From NCBI GenBank assembly GCA_947454665.1, contig CANGMU010000001.1:1-40688 (forward strand): a stretch of 40,688 bases of DNA. The letters run 5' to 3'. Both the position numbers and the translations under genes were made by a program. The notes beneath the pieces are model-generated. The model did not search any database, was not told where the DNA came from, and saw only the letters and a list, made by a program, of their open reading frames with translations. The DNA is from Pseudomonadota bacterium. Lineage in GTDB: Bacteria; Pseudomonadota; Gammaproteobacteria; Steroidobacterales; Steroidobacteraceae. Below are positions 8,108-16,348 of this stretch, piece after piece (position 1 is the first letter of the stretch; each line of letters begins with the position of its first letter).

Positions 8108-9160
8108 CTACTTCCTGATCGCCCCGTCCACGCCTTCGGGCGAGCAGCGGAAGGGTTCGAGCTTGAGGTCGGAAGGACCGTACTCCAGCGACGAAGGATC
8201 GAAGTCGCGCGTGAAAAATTCCGGATCCTTCATCTGGAACTCGACCACGAGACGCTGGCGCGCGACATCCAGGTGTACGCGCTCGACGGTCGTCAGCCCG
8301 GCGGAATGCAGCAGGCCGCGCGTCGGCTGGCCCGGCATCTCGACATACTGGTTCAGCACGCCAGCTGCGTAGTTCGCAGTCTCGATCACGAGCGTGTCGC
8401 CCTCGAAGTGGCCGATCGAATGGCCCAGCGACGTGCGGGGACCGTTCTTGGGGTGCTCCTTCAGGTTCAGGAACACGTTGCGCTTCACGTCCATCCACTC
8501 ATGGCGCAGCACCACGCGATCCTGTTCGCGGGTGATCGACAGCGGCGTGCCGGGTGCGCCCCAGGCCCTGCGGATGAAAACCGGGTCGCAACGGAAGGCC
8601 GGATCGTCCTTGAAGGGGTTGTACTTCGCGACGGCGGCCTGACCCGCGGGGGTCAGCGAATTGATCATCGGCTGCGGACCGGCCGTGAGACGGCCCGGCA
8701 TCGGCGCCAGCAGCCACGTGCCGAAAATATCCTTGCGCACCGGCAGCGGCGCGGCGACGGGCGCGCGACCCGCAGTGCCCGTCGGGCCGTTCACGTTCAG
8801 GACACGGCCGTCCGCGAAATGAACATCCGTGAAGAAACAGCGATGCACGTCGTTGCGCGACTGGGAGCCTTCCACGCGCAGTACCGTGCCGGGCTTGAGC
8901 ATCGCGGGCGTGATGCCGTTGCGCGTGAGCTGGGTGAATCCGTGCGACTCGCAGATGTATTCCTGCGTCCTGCCGTTCTCGTCGACGGCTTCGATGTGCA
9001 GGTAACTGTGCGGGTTGCGTGCTTCGAATTGAGTGACCTTGCCGCTGATGCTGACCGGCTTCTGCCGGTCGAAGTGCGGCTCGAAACTGTGGTGTGCGCC
9101 AGCAACCGTCGCGAATGAAGTCGCGACGACCAGTGTGGCAATGCTGCGGATCGATGTCAT
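8108..9160 (-). CDS. Exported DUF6152 protein with C-terminal GHSIGxWEG domain
   Basis: A 350-residue protein with a signal peptide (about 1-22), so the mature protein begins near AHHSFEPHFD. Residues 24-125 are a DUF6152 domain: a small beta fold with ARNPHSYLHIEA, and Cys70 (YICESHG) and Cys108 (HRCFF). The second half has the family core GHSIGHFEGDTLVIET (about 246-261), TVERVHL, and the Cys pair 191 (FRCDPVF) and 339 (FRCSPEG). The same two-part architecture occurs at 32107-33246. The ribosome binding site is AAGGGG, 7 bases ahead. The gene lies downstream of the TonB receptor gene on the same strand but behind a strong terminator and its own TATACT box, so it is probably a separate unit. 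Function unknown. Confidence 0.85.
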   Translation of the reverse strand: MTSIRSIATLVVATSFATVAGAHHSFEPHFDRQKPVSISGKVTQFEARNPHSYLHIEAVDENGRTQEYICESHGFTQLTRNGITPAMLKPGTVLRVEGSQSRNDVHRCFFTDVHFADGRVLNVNGPTGTAGRAPVAAPLPVRKDIFGTWLLAPMPGRLTAGPQPMINSLTPAGQAAVAKYNPFKDDPAFRCDPVFIRRAWGAPGTPLSITREQDRVVLRHEWMDVKRNVFLNLKEHPKNGPRTSLGHSIGHFEGDTLVIETANYAAGVLNQYVEMPGQPTRGLLHSAGLTTVERVHLDVARQRLVVEFQMKDPEFFTRDFDPSSLEYGPSDLKLEPFRCSPEGVDGAIRK

Positions 9161-9188
9161 GCCCGGCCCCTTTTCTTGTTGTGGGCCG

Positions 9189-9194
9189 AGTATA
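9189..9194 (-). promoter_or_regulatory. TATACT -10 element of the DUF6152 gene
   Basis: TATACT on the minus strand, preceded by CC, lies 28 bases before the start codon. The region where a -35 box is expected overlaps the stem of the upstream terminator, and no TTGACA-like hexamer is seen there. The same CCTATACT context recurs at 11826 and 19859, with a variant at 39743. Confidence 0.45.
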
Positions 9195-9198
9195 GGAC

Positions 9199-9236
9199 GA
9201 AAAAAAGGGCCACCGTCCTGCGACGGTGGCCCCTTT
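9199..9236 (-). terminator. Rho-independent terminator of the TonB receptor gene
   Basis: An 11-bp perfect stem, GGGCCACCGTC (9207-9217) with GACGGTGGCCC (9222-9232), encloses a CTGC loop. On the minus strand it is followed by a run of seven T (9200-9206). It begins about 25 bases after the receptor stop codon. This is a canonical intrinsic terminator. Confidence 0.9.
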
Positions 9237-9259
9237 CAGTGCGCTAGCGGTTCTTCAGA

Positions 9260-11758
9260 TCAGAACTTGCGCTCGACCGACAGGGCGTAGGTGCGCGGCT
9301 TGCCCGGGACACCCGTGACACCGCCGAACGCCGTCGTCACGTCGCTGACCGACTGGAAGTAGTACTTGTCGAAGAGGTTCTGCACCTCCGCGGCAACCTT
9401 CCAGTTCTTGTCGCTGGCCCACGTCACATGCGCGTTCGCGAGGAAGCGGCCATCGACACGGCTCCAGGAGGTGTTCTCCGCAGTCGTGTACAGCTTGCCC
9501 TGGTAAGCACCATCCACGCGGTAGCTGATCTTGCCCGAGGCGATCTGCTGGTCGTACTGGGCGCCCACGGCGTAGGCCGTCTTCGGCGTGTACGGCGTGA
9601 TGGCGCTGCCCGGGATGCCCGTGTTGACCAGGTTGCCACCCGAAGTCGCCGTGGTGTAACCGAAGTCGAGGTAGCTGAAGCTGCCATCGAACGACAGGTT
9701 ATCCGTGGCGTACACGCGGGCTTCCAGCTCCGCACCCTTCACGTCGGCAGCGCCGATGTTCGAAGGACGCAGGCAGGGCGTCGGCAGGCTCGATTCCGGG
9801 CACTGGGCCTTGCCAAGGATGATGTCCTTGTACTTGTTCAGGAACACCGCACCGTTCAGGCGGACGCGACGCTCCATGAGGTCAGCCTTGAAGCCGGCTT
9901 CGTAGGTCGTCAGCGTTTCCGGGTTGAACGGCAGCTTCTGGTCGGCCACGAACGGACGCGGGTTCACGCCGCCGCCCTTGAAGCCCGTCGAAACCGAGGC
10001 GTAAGCCATGAAGTTTTCGTTGAAGCGGTAGTCACCGACCAGGCGCCAGTCCAGGCGATCGCCCGAGAAGCTGCCCGTGACGTTATAGATGCCCGCGAGG
10101 ATGCAGTTCGGGTACATCAGGACCGTCGGGCCAGGGCCGCCGAAGCACTGCGCCGGGCTCGGCACGCTGCTGTCCGGGTTCGAACGGTAGTAGGTGTAGT
10201 CCTTCTTGTCCTTCGTGTAGCGCAGGCCACCCGTGACGCTGAACGCATCGGACGGGTGCAGCGTCGCCGTGGCGAAGACCGCCTTCGTGTTGCTCGGCGT
10301 GGTGTCCGGGCCATGCAGGAAGTCGATGGTCGGGCTGACGTAGTTCAGGTCGACGCGGGCGGTGTAGGTGCCCTTCTGGTCGAGGTAGCACGCACCGACC
10401 GTACCCTCGGCGAAGCCGTTGCCGGACTTCAGGTTCAAGCGGACTTCAGACGTGAACGCGTGATGGTTCAGCTCGTTGTCCAGCTGGGACAGCGGCAGCG
10501 GGCTGGCGTCCTGGTCCTGACCGAACTTCGAGTTGTACGAGCGGTACGAACCGATGTACACGAACTCGGCGTTGTCGCTGATCTTGTAGTGCGCGTCGGC
10601 GTGGAAGCCCTGGCCGTAGAACTCGGTCGTCGGCAGGGAGAAGTACGGCTTGAACGGCGCCTGAGTCGTCGGGGCCATGCCGTCGAGGAAGTTCGAGTAG
10701 CTGACGAAGCCGGCATCCCAACCCATCAGGTTGCGGCCGGTGTCGCAGCTGTACTTGCCAGCCGGGACGAACTTGCAACCATAAGCGATCGGCGTGCCGT
10801 CCTTGCCCTTCAGCAAGGCAGCAGTGGCCAGCGGCGTGCCGGCCAGCGAGGAGCCCGTCGAGGCCGGGTTGAAGAGCGCCGGGTTGCCCACGGTCGCGCC
10901 CGCGGCGATCAGCACGGTCGGAATGGCTTCCGACTTCTCGCGCGTGTAGTCCGCCGAGAGGTTGATCTCGAGCTGGTCGCTCGGCGTGATGCGCAGGGCC
11001 ATGCGGCCGGCGGTGATGTTCTGGCCGCCCATCGTCTGGTAGTCGGAATTGGCACGACCGCGCGTGTTGGTCTGCGGCACGTTCGACGACGGATGCGTCT
11101 GGCCGTAGTCGAGCATCGCGACGTAGCCTTCGTTGCTGCGGCTCATGCCCGAAACGCGCAGGGCGACCGTGTCGCTCAGGCGGATGTCGGCCATGGCGCG
11201 CGCGGTGATCTCGTTCAGCGAGCCATAGGACAGGCGCACCGAACCCGAGTCATCGCCCTTCGGCTTGGCGCTGAACAGCTTGATGGCGCCGCCGATGGCG
11301 TTCTTGCCAGCCAGCGTGCCCTGCGGGCCGCGAAGGATTTCAACGCGGTCGAGGTCGATCAGCTCGAGCAGCGAGCTCGACAGGGTCGGGATGTACACGT
11401 CGTCGACGTACACGCCTACGCCCGGGTCGAGCGCGTAGTTGAAGTCCGTCTGGCCGACGCCACGGATGAAGGCGATCAGGCCCGAGCCGCCGTTCTGCGG
11501 CTGCGGACGCAGCGACACGTTCGGCGCCTGCGCGGCGACCTGGGCGATGTTGGTCTGGCCACGGGCTTCGAGCATCGCGGCGTTGACGGCCGTGATGGCG
11601 AGCGGCGTGTCCTGGAGGTTCTGCTCACGGAACTGCGCCGTGACGACGACTTCCTGCAAGGCGTCCTTGGATTCATCGGCAGCGATGGCGCTGGTCGAAG
11701 CGGCAAGCGCCGCGCTGACGGCAGCGATGATCTGCCAGGCCTGGGTCTTTTGCTTCAC
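9260..11758 (-). CDS. TonB-dependent outer-membrane receptor
   Basis: An 832-residue receptor for active uptake through the outer membrane. It has a signal peptide to about residue 27, then EVVVTAQ as a TonB-box-like segment. The plug domain includes IAFIRGVGQTDFNYALDPG, VYVDDVYIP, and VEILRGPQGTLAGKNAIGGAI. A long 22-strand-type barrel follows, with the C-terminal segment VAAEVQNLFDKYY and a final Phe. This resembles receptors used by sphingomonads and Steroidobacteraceae for organic substrates rather than a defined siderophore receptor. The start is GTG at 11758 with AAGGGGGA just ahead. It has its own promoter and terminator, so it is probably monocistronic. Substrate unknown; phenolic compounds would fit the neighbours. 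Confidence 0.93.
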   Translation of the reverse strand: MKQKTQAWQIIAAVSAALAASTSAIAADESKDALQEVVVTAQFREQNLQDTPLAITAVNAAMLEARGQTNIAQVAAQAPNVSLRPQPQNGGSGLIAFIRGVGQTDFNYALDPGVGVYVDDVYIPTLSSSLLELIDLDRVEILRGPQGTLAGKNAIGGAIKLFSAKPKGDDSGSVRLSYGSLNEITARAMADIRLSDTVALRVSGMSRSNEGYVAMLDYGQTHPSSNVPQTNTRGRANSDYQTMGGQNITAGRMALRITPSDQLEINLSADYTREKSEAIPTVLIAAGATVGNPALFNPASTGSSLAGTPLATAALLKGKDGTPIAYGCKFVPAGKYSCDTGRNLMGWDAGFVSYSNFLDGMAPTTQAPFKPYFSLPTTEFYGQGFHADAHYKISDNAEFVYIGSYRSYNSKFGQDQDASPLPLSQLDNELNHHAFTSEVRLNLKSGNGFAEGTVGACYLDQKGTYTARVDLNYVSPTIDFLHGPDTTPSNTKAVFATATLHPSDAFSVTGGLRYTKDKKDYTYYRSNPDSSVPSPAQCFGGPGPTVLMYPNCILAGIYNVTGSFSGDRLDWRLVGDYRFNENFMAYASVSTGFKGGGVNPRPFVADQKLPFNPETLTTYEAGFKADLMERRVRLNGAVFLNKYKDIILGKAQCPESSLPTPCLRPSNIGAADVKGAELEARVYATDNLSFDGSFSYLDFGYTTATSGGNLVNTGIPGSAITPYTPKTAYAVGAQYDQQIASGKISYRVDGAYQGKLYTTAENTSWSRVDGRFLANAHVTWASDKNWKVAAEVQNLFDKYYFQSVSDVTTAFGGVTGVPGKPRTYALSVERKF

Positions 11759-11795
11759 GCGTCCCCCTTGGACGTAGTTTTCATGGATAGGGCTG

Positions 11796-11812
11796 TTGTA
11801 TTAAAGATACAA
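11796..11812 (-). promoter_or_regulatory. Inverted repeat in the TonB receptor leader
   Basis: TTGTAT-TAAAG-ATACAA is a perfect 6-bp inverted repeat with a 5-base spacer. It lies just downstream of the predicted start of transcription of the receptor gene. It could be an operator or a short RNA hairpin at the 5' end. The evidence is the symmetry and position only. Confidence 0.3.
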
Positions 11813-11825
11813 GACAGCTCGTTCC

Positions 11826-11854
11826 AGTATAGGCAAATCAACAGGCCAAACCAA
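11826..11854 (-). promoter_or_regulatory. Promoter of the TonB receptor gene
   Basis: On the minus strand, TTGGTT (11849-11854) is followed by 17 bases and TATACT (11826-11831). The start codon lies 67 bases downstream of the -10 box, giving a leader of about 60 bases that contains the TTGTAT/ATACAA repeat. The -35 match is only moderate. Confidence 0.5.
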
Positions 11855-11911
11855 GTATTCCGGCCGGCCTGCAGGCGCAGCACCGGCTTGCCGCCCTGTT
11901 GCGATCTTGCG

Positions 11912-13237
11912 TCAGCCCTGCACGTAGATCGCGCGCTCGTGCGAAAACGCCTTGAACCCGAAAACCCCGTGGTAGCTGCCCGTGCCGCTCTGGTTCACGC
12001 CCCCGAAAGGCAGCTGGTTTTCGAGGTAATGCGAAAAGAAGCCGTTGATCGTCACGCCACCCGATGAGGTCCGGCTGAGGATGCGGTCCACGTTGGCCGG
12101 GCTGTGGCTGTAGATGTAGAGCGCCAGCGGCTTGTCCCGACCCGAGACGAACTGGATGGCCTCGTCGAGCTTCTCGTAGGTCATGACGGGAACGACGGGC
12201 CCGAAAATCTCCTCCTGCATGATCAGCATGTCGGGCGTGACGCCGGTGAGCAGCGTGGGATGGATGGTCCGGTCGCCGGCCTCCAGCACGCCACCCACGG
12301 CGATCCGGGCCCCCTTGCCCACCGCGTCATCGAACAGCGTCTGGATCCGCGCGAAGTTCTGGTCGTTGACGATCTGCGCGATGTTTTCCTTCTTGATGCT
12401 GCCGTCCTCGCGGTAGAGGTTCTGCTGCACGCGGGCGCGGAATGCCTCGACCAGCCCGTCCTGCTGCTGCGGCGTGACCAGGACATAGTCCGGGCAGATG
12501 CAGGCCTGACCGCCGTTGAACTGCTTGGCGCCTGCCAGATCGGCCGCGACCTTCCGGATGTCCGCGTCCGCATCCACGATGACCGGCGACTTGCCGCCGA
12601 GTTCCAGGGTGACGCTGGCCAGGTTGCGGGCTGCCGCGGCCATGACGAGCTTGCCGACGCGCGTGCTGCCGGTGAAGAAGATGTGGTTGAACGGCAGGTC
12701 GAGCAGCGCGGTCGCCACGTCCACCTCGCCTTCGAACACGGCGACTTCCTGTTCCTCGAAAGCTTCCCGGACGATGCGGGCCGCGATGTGTGCCGTTGCC
12801 GGGCACAGGTCGGTGAGCTTGACCATGCAGCAGTTGCCCGCGGCAATCGCCGCGGCCAGCGGCCCCATGACCAGTCCGAGGGGGAAGTTCCAGGGGCCCA
12901 GGATCAGGCAGACACCACGGGCTTCGTAGACGATCCTGGCCGTGTCGTTCTTGTTCAGGGACGGCACCACCTCGACCGGCTTCATCCACTCGTCGAGGTT
13001 CGCGATGTTGCGGTCGATGTTGGACAGGACGTTCAGGACTTCGGTGACGCGGATCTCGGTCTCGGGCTTGCGGGTGTCCTGCCGCACGGCCGCGACGATC
13101 TCCTCGGCATGAGATTCAAAGACCGATTTCAGCCTGCGCAGCTTTTCCTTGCGCTGCTCGGCGGTGCTCGCCTTCACGGACCACTGGTTTGACTGCTGCA
13201 GGGCAAAGACGCGTTGGATGTCTGCGAAAACGGTCAA
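11912..13237 (-). CDS. ALDH3-like aldehyde dehydrogenase (coniferyl aldehyde dehydrogenase-like)
   Basis: A 441-residue NAD(P)+-dependent enzyme oxidising an aldehyde to the acid. It has Asn117 in GPWNFPLGL, a cofactor loop FFTGSTRVGK, Glu212 in LELGGKSP, and the catalytic Cys246 in GGQACICPDY. EEIFGPVVPV and a C-terminal LPFGGVNQSGTGSYHG also match the family. The short length and GQxCxxPDY context are of the ALDH3 / coniferyl aldehyde dehydrogenase type, so an aromatic or fatty aldehyde is likely. The start is a TTG at 13237: it gives M-T-V-F-A-D-I, and GGAG lies 6 bases ahead, while the upstream extension has no family similarity. It is divergent from a fatty acid desaturase, which makes a lipid-aldehyde role an alternative. 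Confidence 0.9.
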   Translation of the reverse strand: MTVFADIQRVFALQQSNQWSVKASTAEQRKEKLRRLKSVFESHAEEIVAAVRQDTRKPETEIRVTEVLNVLSNIDRNIANLDEWMKPVEVVPSLNKNDTARIVYEARGVCLILGPWNFPLGLVMGPLAAAIAAGNCCMVKLTDLCPATAHIAARIVREAFEEQEVAVFEGEVDVATALLDLPFNHIFFTGSTRVGKLVMAAAARNLASVTLELGGKSPVIVDADADIRKVAADLAGAKQFNGGQACICPDYVLVTPQQQDGLVEAFRARVQQNLYREDGSIKKENIAQIVNDQNFARIQTLFDDAVGKGARIAVGGVLEAGDRTIHPTLLTGVTPDMLIMQEEIFGPVVPVMTYEKLDEAIQFVSGRDKPLALYIYSHSPANVDRILSRTSSGGVTINGFFSHYLENQLPFGGVNQSGTGSYHGVFGFKAFSHERAIYVQG

Positions 13238-13428
13238 GGGGATCTCCAGATAGCGGGGAGCGCAAAGCCCGACAGGGCCCGAAATGCTAGCACCGGGGCA
13301 CACCGGGGAATGCCGTCAAAGTGGCTGCTCAGGTCAGGCAGGCGCAAGCCGGCCATGGCACTATCAGGTGCCTGCCATCCGCAGGTCAGCAAAGCGCGCC
13401 CAGATGCGCCGACAAGGGGTCTCCAGCC

Positions 13429-14526
13429 GTGCCATCCCTGACGCTTCTGAAGCAGCAAAAGCGGCTGCTGGTCCGGCGCCATGCACAGTCGAGTAACTGG
13501 ATCGGCCTCTGGCAGGTCACCACGACGCTGGTGCCGCTGGGCCTGCTGGGCTGGGCGGCCATCGCCAGCCAGTCCATCTCCCTGTGGCTTTCCGCAGCGT
13601 GCACGGTGGCCCTGAGCCTGCTGATGGTCCGCGTCTTTGCGCTGATGCACGAATGTGGCCACGGCAGCCTGTGCCGCACGCAGTGGCTGAACCGGCTCTG
13701 GGGTTTCGTGTTCGGCGTGCTGTCGGGCATGCCCCAGTACGTCTGGGCGCAACACCACGATTACCACCATCGCACCAATGGCAACTGGGATCGGTACCGG
13801 GGGCCGCTGTCCACGCTGTCGGTCGAAGAGTTCGACGCGATGAGCGAAAGCCAGCGTCGCAACTGGCTGCGCGCACGACGCCTGTCCCTGGCGCCGCTCG
13901 GCGGCTTCGTCTATTTGATCTTCAATCCCCGCTTCAACTGGATGAAGGGCCTGCTGGCCTGGCTGCGGTATGGACTGCGCGGTGGATGGCGCGACACGGT
14001 GCCCGCGTTCCAGACGCGCTACTGGCGCACACGCCGCGAGTTCTGGCACATGACCGCCAACAACGTCGTGCTGCTGTCGCTGTGGGCGCTGCTGACGGCA
14101 AAGCTGGGCGCCGCGGCGTTCTTTCCGGTGTACCTGATCAGCGTCTCGGTCGCCGGCGGCGTGGGCATCGCCCTGTTCACCGTGCAGCACAACTTCGATG
14201 CGGCCTATGCAGCCCGTGACGAAGACTGGGACCTGGACAGCGGTGCCTTGCACGGCACGAGCTTCCTGGTGCTGCCGGGCTGGCTCAACTGGATGACCGC
14301 CAACATCGGCTTCCACCACATCCACCACTTGTCGGCGGCGATACCGGGCTATCGCTTGCCGCAATGCCATGCGGAATACGCCGAGCTCTTCGCCTCGGTC
14401 CGGCGCATCACGCTGCGGGAAATTCCGGCGCAGCTGCGCTGCCTGCTCTGGGACAAGCAGACCCAGCAGATCATCTCGGCCGACGCCTACGTCCGCGCGC
14501 AAACTGAACACGGGGAACCCGCATGA
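13429..14526 (+). CDS. Membrane fatty acid desaturase
   Basis: A 365-residue integral-membrane di-iron desaturase that introduces a double bond in an acyl chain. Three histidine boxes are present: HECGH (74-78), HHDYHH (109-114) and HHIHH (296-300), with an additional conserved VQHNF (His254). Hydrophobic pairs lie between the boxes. The GTG at 13429 is chosen as start because AAGGGG lies 8 bases ahead and the protein then begins PSLTLLKQQKRLL. The frame upstream is unlike coding sequence of the family. The stop overlaps the start of the next gene (ATGA), so the desaturase and the secreted hydrolase are translationally coupled. Confidence 0.9.
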   Translation: MPSLTLLKQQKRLLVRRHAQSSNWIGLWQVTTTLVPLGLLGWAAIASQSISLWLSAACTVALSLLMVRVFALMHECGHGSLCRTQWLNRLWGFVFGVLSGMPQYVWAQHHDYHHRTNGNWDRYRGPLSTLSVEEFDAMSESQRRNWLRARRLSLAPLGGFVYLIFNPRFNWMKGLLAWLRYGLRGGWRDTVPAFQTRYWRTRREFWHMTANNVVLLSLWALLTAKLGAAAFFPVYLISVSVAGGVGIALFTVQHNFDAAYAARDEDWDLDSGALHGTSFLVLPGWLNWMTANIGFHHIHHLSAAIPGYRLPQCHAEYAELFASVRRITLREIPAQLRCLLWDKQTQQIISADAYVRAQTEHGEPA

Positions 14527-16286
14527 AATCGACCTGGCTTGGAGCCGTAGGCCTTTACCTGCTCAGCTCGATCTGTGCAGCGCAGCTGCCACCCGGCGTC
14601 ACGCCGGAGATGATCGCCTCCTCGCTGCCTGAAGAAGGCGCGGTCAAGGCCGAGCCCGGCCGCTACGCCGTGACGTCTGAAGCGGCATTTGCCAGCGAAG
14701 GGCTCAAGGTGTTCCGCCCGGCCAGTCTCGACCGCTTTCCGCGGCAGGACACGCTGCCCGTGGTGGTCTGGGGCAATGGCGGCTGCGCGATCGACAACGC
14801 CCGCTACACCGGCTTCCTGGAGACCATCGCGTCGCAGGGCTTCCTGGTGGTGACTACCACGGCAGCACCCGCAGCGGTGACGCCGGGCGCGACCGCAGCG
14901 CGTCGTCAGGCCACAGCCGGCGACCTGGCGTCGGCGATCGACTGGGCCCTGCACGAAAACGAGCGAGCCGGATCGGCGCTGCTGGGCAAGGTCGACACGA
15001 AACACATCGCCGTGATGGGCCAATCCTGCGGCGGCCGTCTGTCGCTGGAACTGGGGACCGACCCACGCGTGGGCACCATCGGTGTATTCAACATGGGACT
15101 GCAGCCCGGCCAGTTCAATCAGCTCGCGAAATTGCATGGCCCTGTGCTGCTGATCAACGGCCACGAGCGCGACTTCATGTTCGGCCAGTCGAAGGCCACC
15201 TTCGATGCACTCGAAACGTTGCCCGTGTTCTACGGTTCCCGGCACGGCGCGGGCCATACGGGCACGTCCTACCACGCGGGTGGTGGCGAGTTCGCCAACG
15301 TGGCAGCGAACTGGGTGCGCTGGCAGTTCAAGCAGGATCGCAAGGCCTCGCAGATGTTCGTGGGTGACCACTGCGGGCTGTGCACGAACAAAAACTGGGA
15401 CGTGGCCGCCAAACGGCTGGCTTTCGCCTCGGCGGCCACGGCAGTGGCCCTGCCCCTGCCCCCCTGCGATCGCGAGTGCCTGCGCGGCGCGCTGGGCCAG
15501 GTGCTCTATGCCTTCGTCGATCACGACGTCAGCAAACTGCCCGTCGCGGCAAACCTGCGCGTCACCGAAGACGGTGTCGAGAAGGCGCTCGACAAGGTGG
15601 GCCTCGTCCGCAGCGTGACGCGGCTGCGCGGTTACCGGCAGGATGTCATCGACGAACGGACGGGGCAGGTCCTGGCAGGCGTGCTGGTGGAAGAATCCGG
15701 CGCGCCGGTGATCCTCGTCGTGCGGGTGAAGGTCGAGGGCGACAGGCTGCGCGAGCTGGAACTGATCAGTACGCGCAGCCGTACTGACGGGATGATCTTC
15801 GCGATCGATCATTTCACCGTGGCCCGCAAGGCCATGAGCGTCGTGCCCCGCCCTGCGCAGCTCGCGACGCGCGCGGAGGCGCTGGAGATCGCCCTGCATT
15901 ACCCGCGCGGGCTGAACTCGGCGAAGACCTTCAATGCCGTGGACACGCCATTCGCGCCGGAGGCGCGACGCATCGAGAACGGCGCCCTGATGGCGGGCCC
16001 GGGCTGCACCTTCAACAAGGGCTGCGAGGACATCGGGAACCAGCCGCTCACGATCTTCGAACGGCTCGGCAAGGTGACGCTGCGCGATGCCGTGGTCGAC
16101 GAACGGACCGGTATCGTCGCGCTGCGGCTGTCCTGGAACCAGAGCGGCCCGGGCTCGGACAAGCTGACGGCCTGGGAGTTGTTCAAGGTCTGGGACCGCC
16201 AGATCCACGCGGTCGAAGCCTATATCCGCCTGTTCAAGCCGGAACAGGAGCTTGGCGGCTGGCCGCTGCGCGTCGCGCAGCCCTGA
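14523..16286 (+). CDS. Secreted two-domain alpha/beta hydrolase
   Basis: A 587-residue protein with a signal peptide (about 1-20). Residues 30-300 form an alpha/beta hydrolase: PVVVWGNGG supplies an oxyanion-type loop, Ser168 in GQSCGG is the nucleophile, and Asp217 and His245 (GHTGT) are likely partners. The domain ends in Cys284-Gly-Leu-Cys287. Residues about 312-587 form a second domain that I cannot assign. It contains two segments each starting D-V/A-V-DERTG (about residues 373 and 525), suggesting an internal duplication of a small beta-rich unit. The fragment at 1-285 is a relative lacking this second domain. Start ATG overlaps the desaturase stop by four bases; GGGGA lies ahead. An esterase or depolymerase on lipids or polyesters is possible. 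Confidence 0.85.
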   Translation: MKSTWLGAVGLYLLSSICAAQLPPGVTPEMIASSLPEEGAVKAEPGRYAVTSEAAFASEGLKVFRPASLDRFPRQDTLPVVVWGNGGCAIDNARYTGFLETIASQGFLVVTTTAAPAAVTPGATAARRQATAGDLASAIDWALHENERAGSALLGKVDTKHIAVMGQSCGGRLSLELGTDPRVGTIGVFNMGLQPGQFNQLAKLHGPVLLINGHERDFMFGQSKATFDALETLPVFYGSRHGAGHTGTSYHAGGGEFANVAANWVRWQFKQDRKASQMFVGDHCGLCTNKNWDVAAKRLAFASAATAVALPLPPCDRECLRGALGQVLYAFVDHDVSKLPVAANLRVTEDGVEKALDKVGLVRSVTRLRGYRQDVIDERTGQVLAGVLVEESGAPVILVVRVKVEGDRLRELELISTRSRTDGMIFAIDHFTVARKAMSVVPRPAQLATRAEALEIALHYPRGLNSAKTFNAVDTPFAPEARRIENGALMAGPGCTFNKGCEDIGNQPLTIFERLGKVTLRDAVVDERTGIVALRLSWNQSGPGSDKLTAWELFKVWDRQIHAVEAYIRLFKPEQELGGWPLRVAQP

Positions 16287-16348
16287 CGCCAGCGCGACGG
16301 CAGCTAGCGGTTCGTGCCGTGCATCGACAAGGAAACAAAGGGGGCTCC

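Noticed and set aside
9428..12067. Very long open frame (over 870 codons) on the plus strand opposite the TonB receptor.
   Set aside because: Arg/Val-rich sequence without family features; it mirrors a real receptor gene that has a promoter, signal peptide and terminator. High GC makes such shadows long.
13291..13310. CACCGGGGCA/CACCGGGGAA direct repeat between the ALDH and desaturase genes.
   Set aside because: Only two copies of 10 bases in GC-rich DNA; it could be an operator but nothing else supports it.
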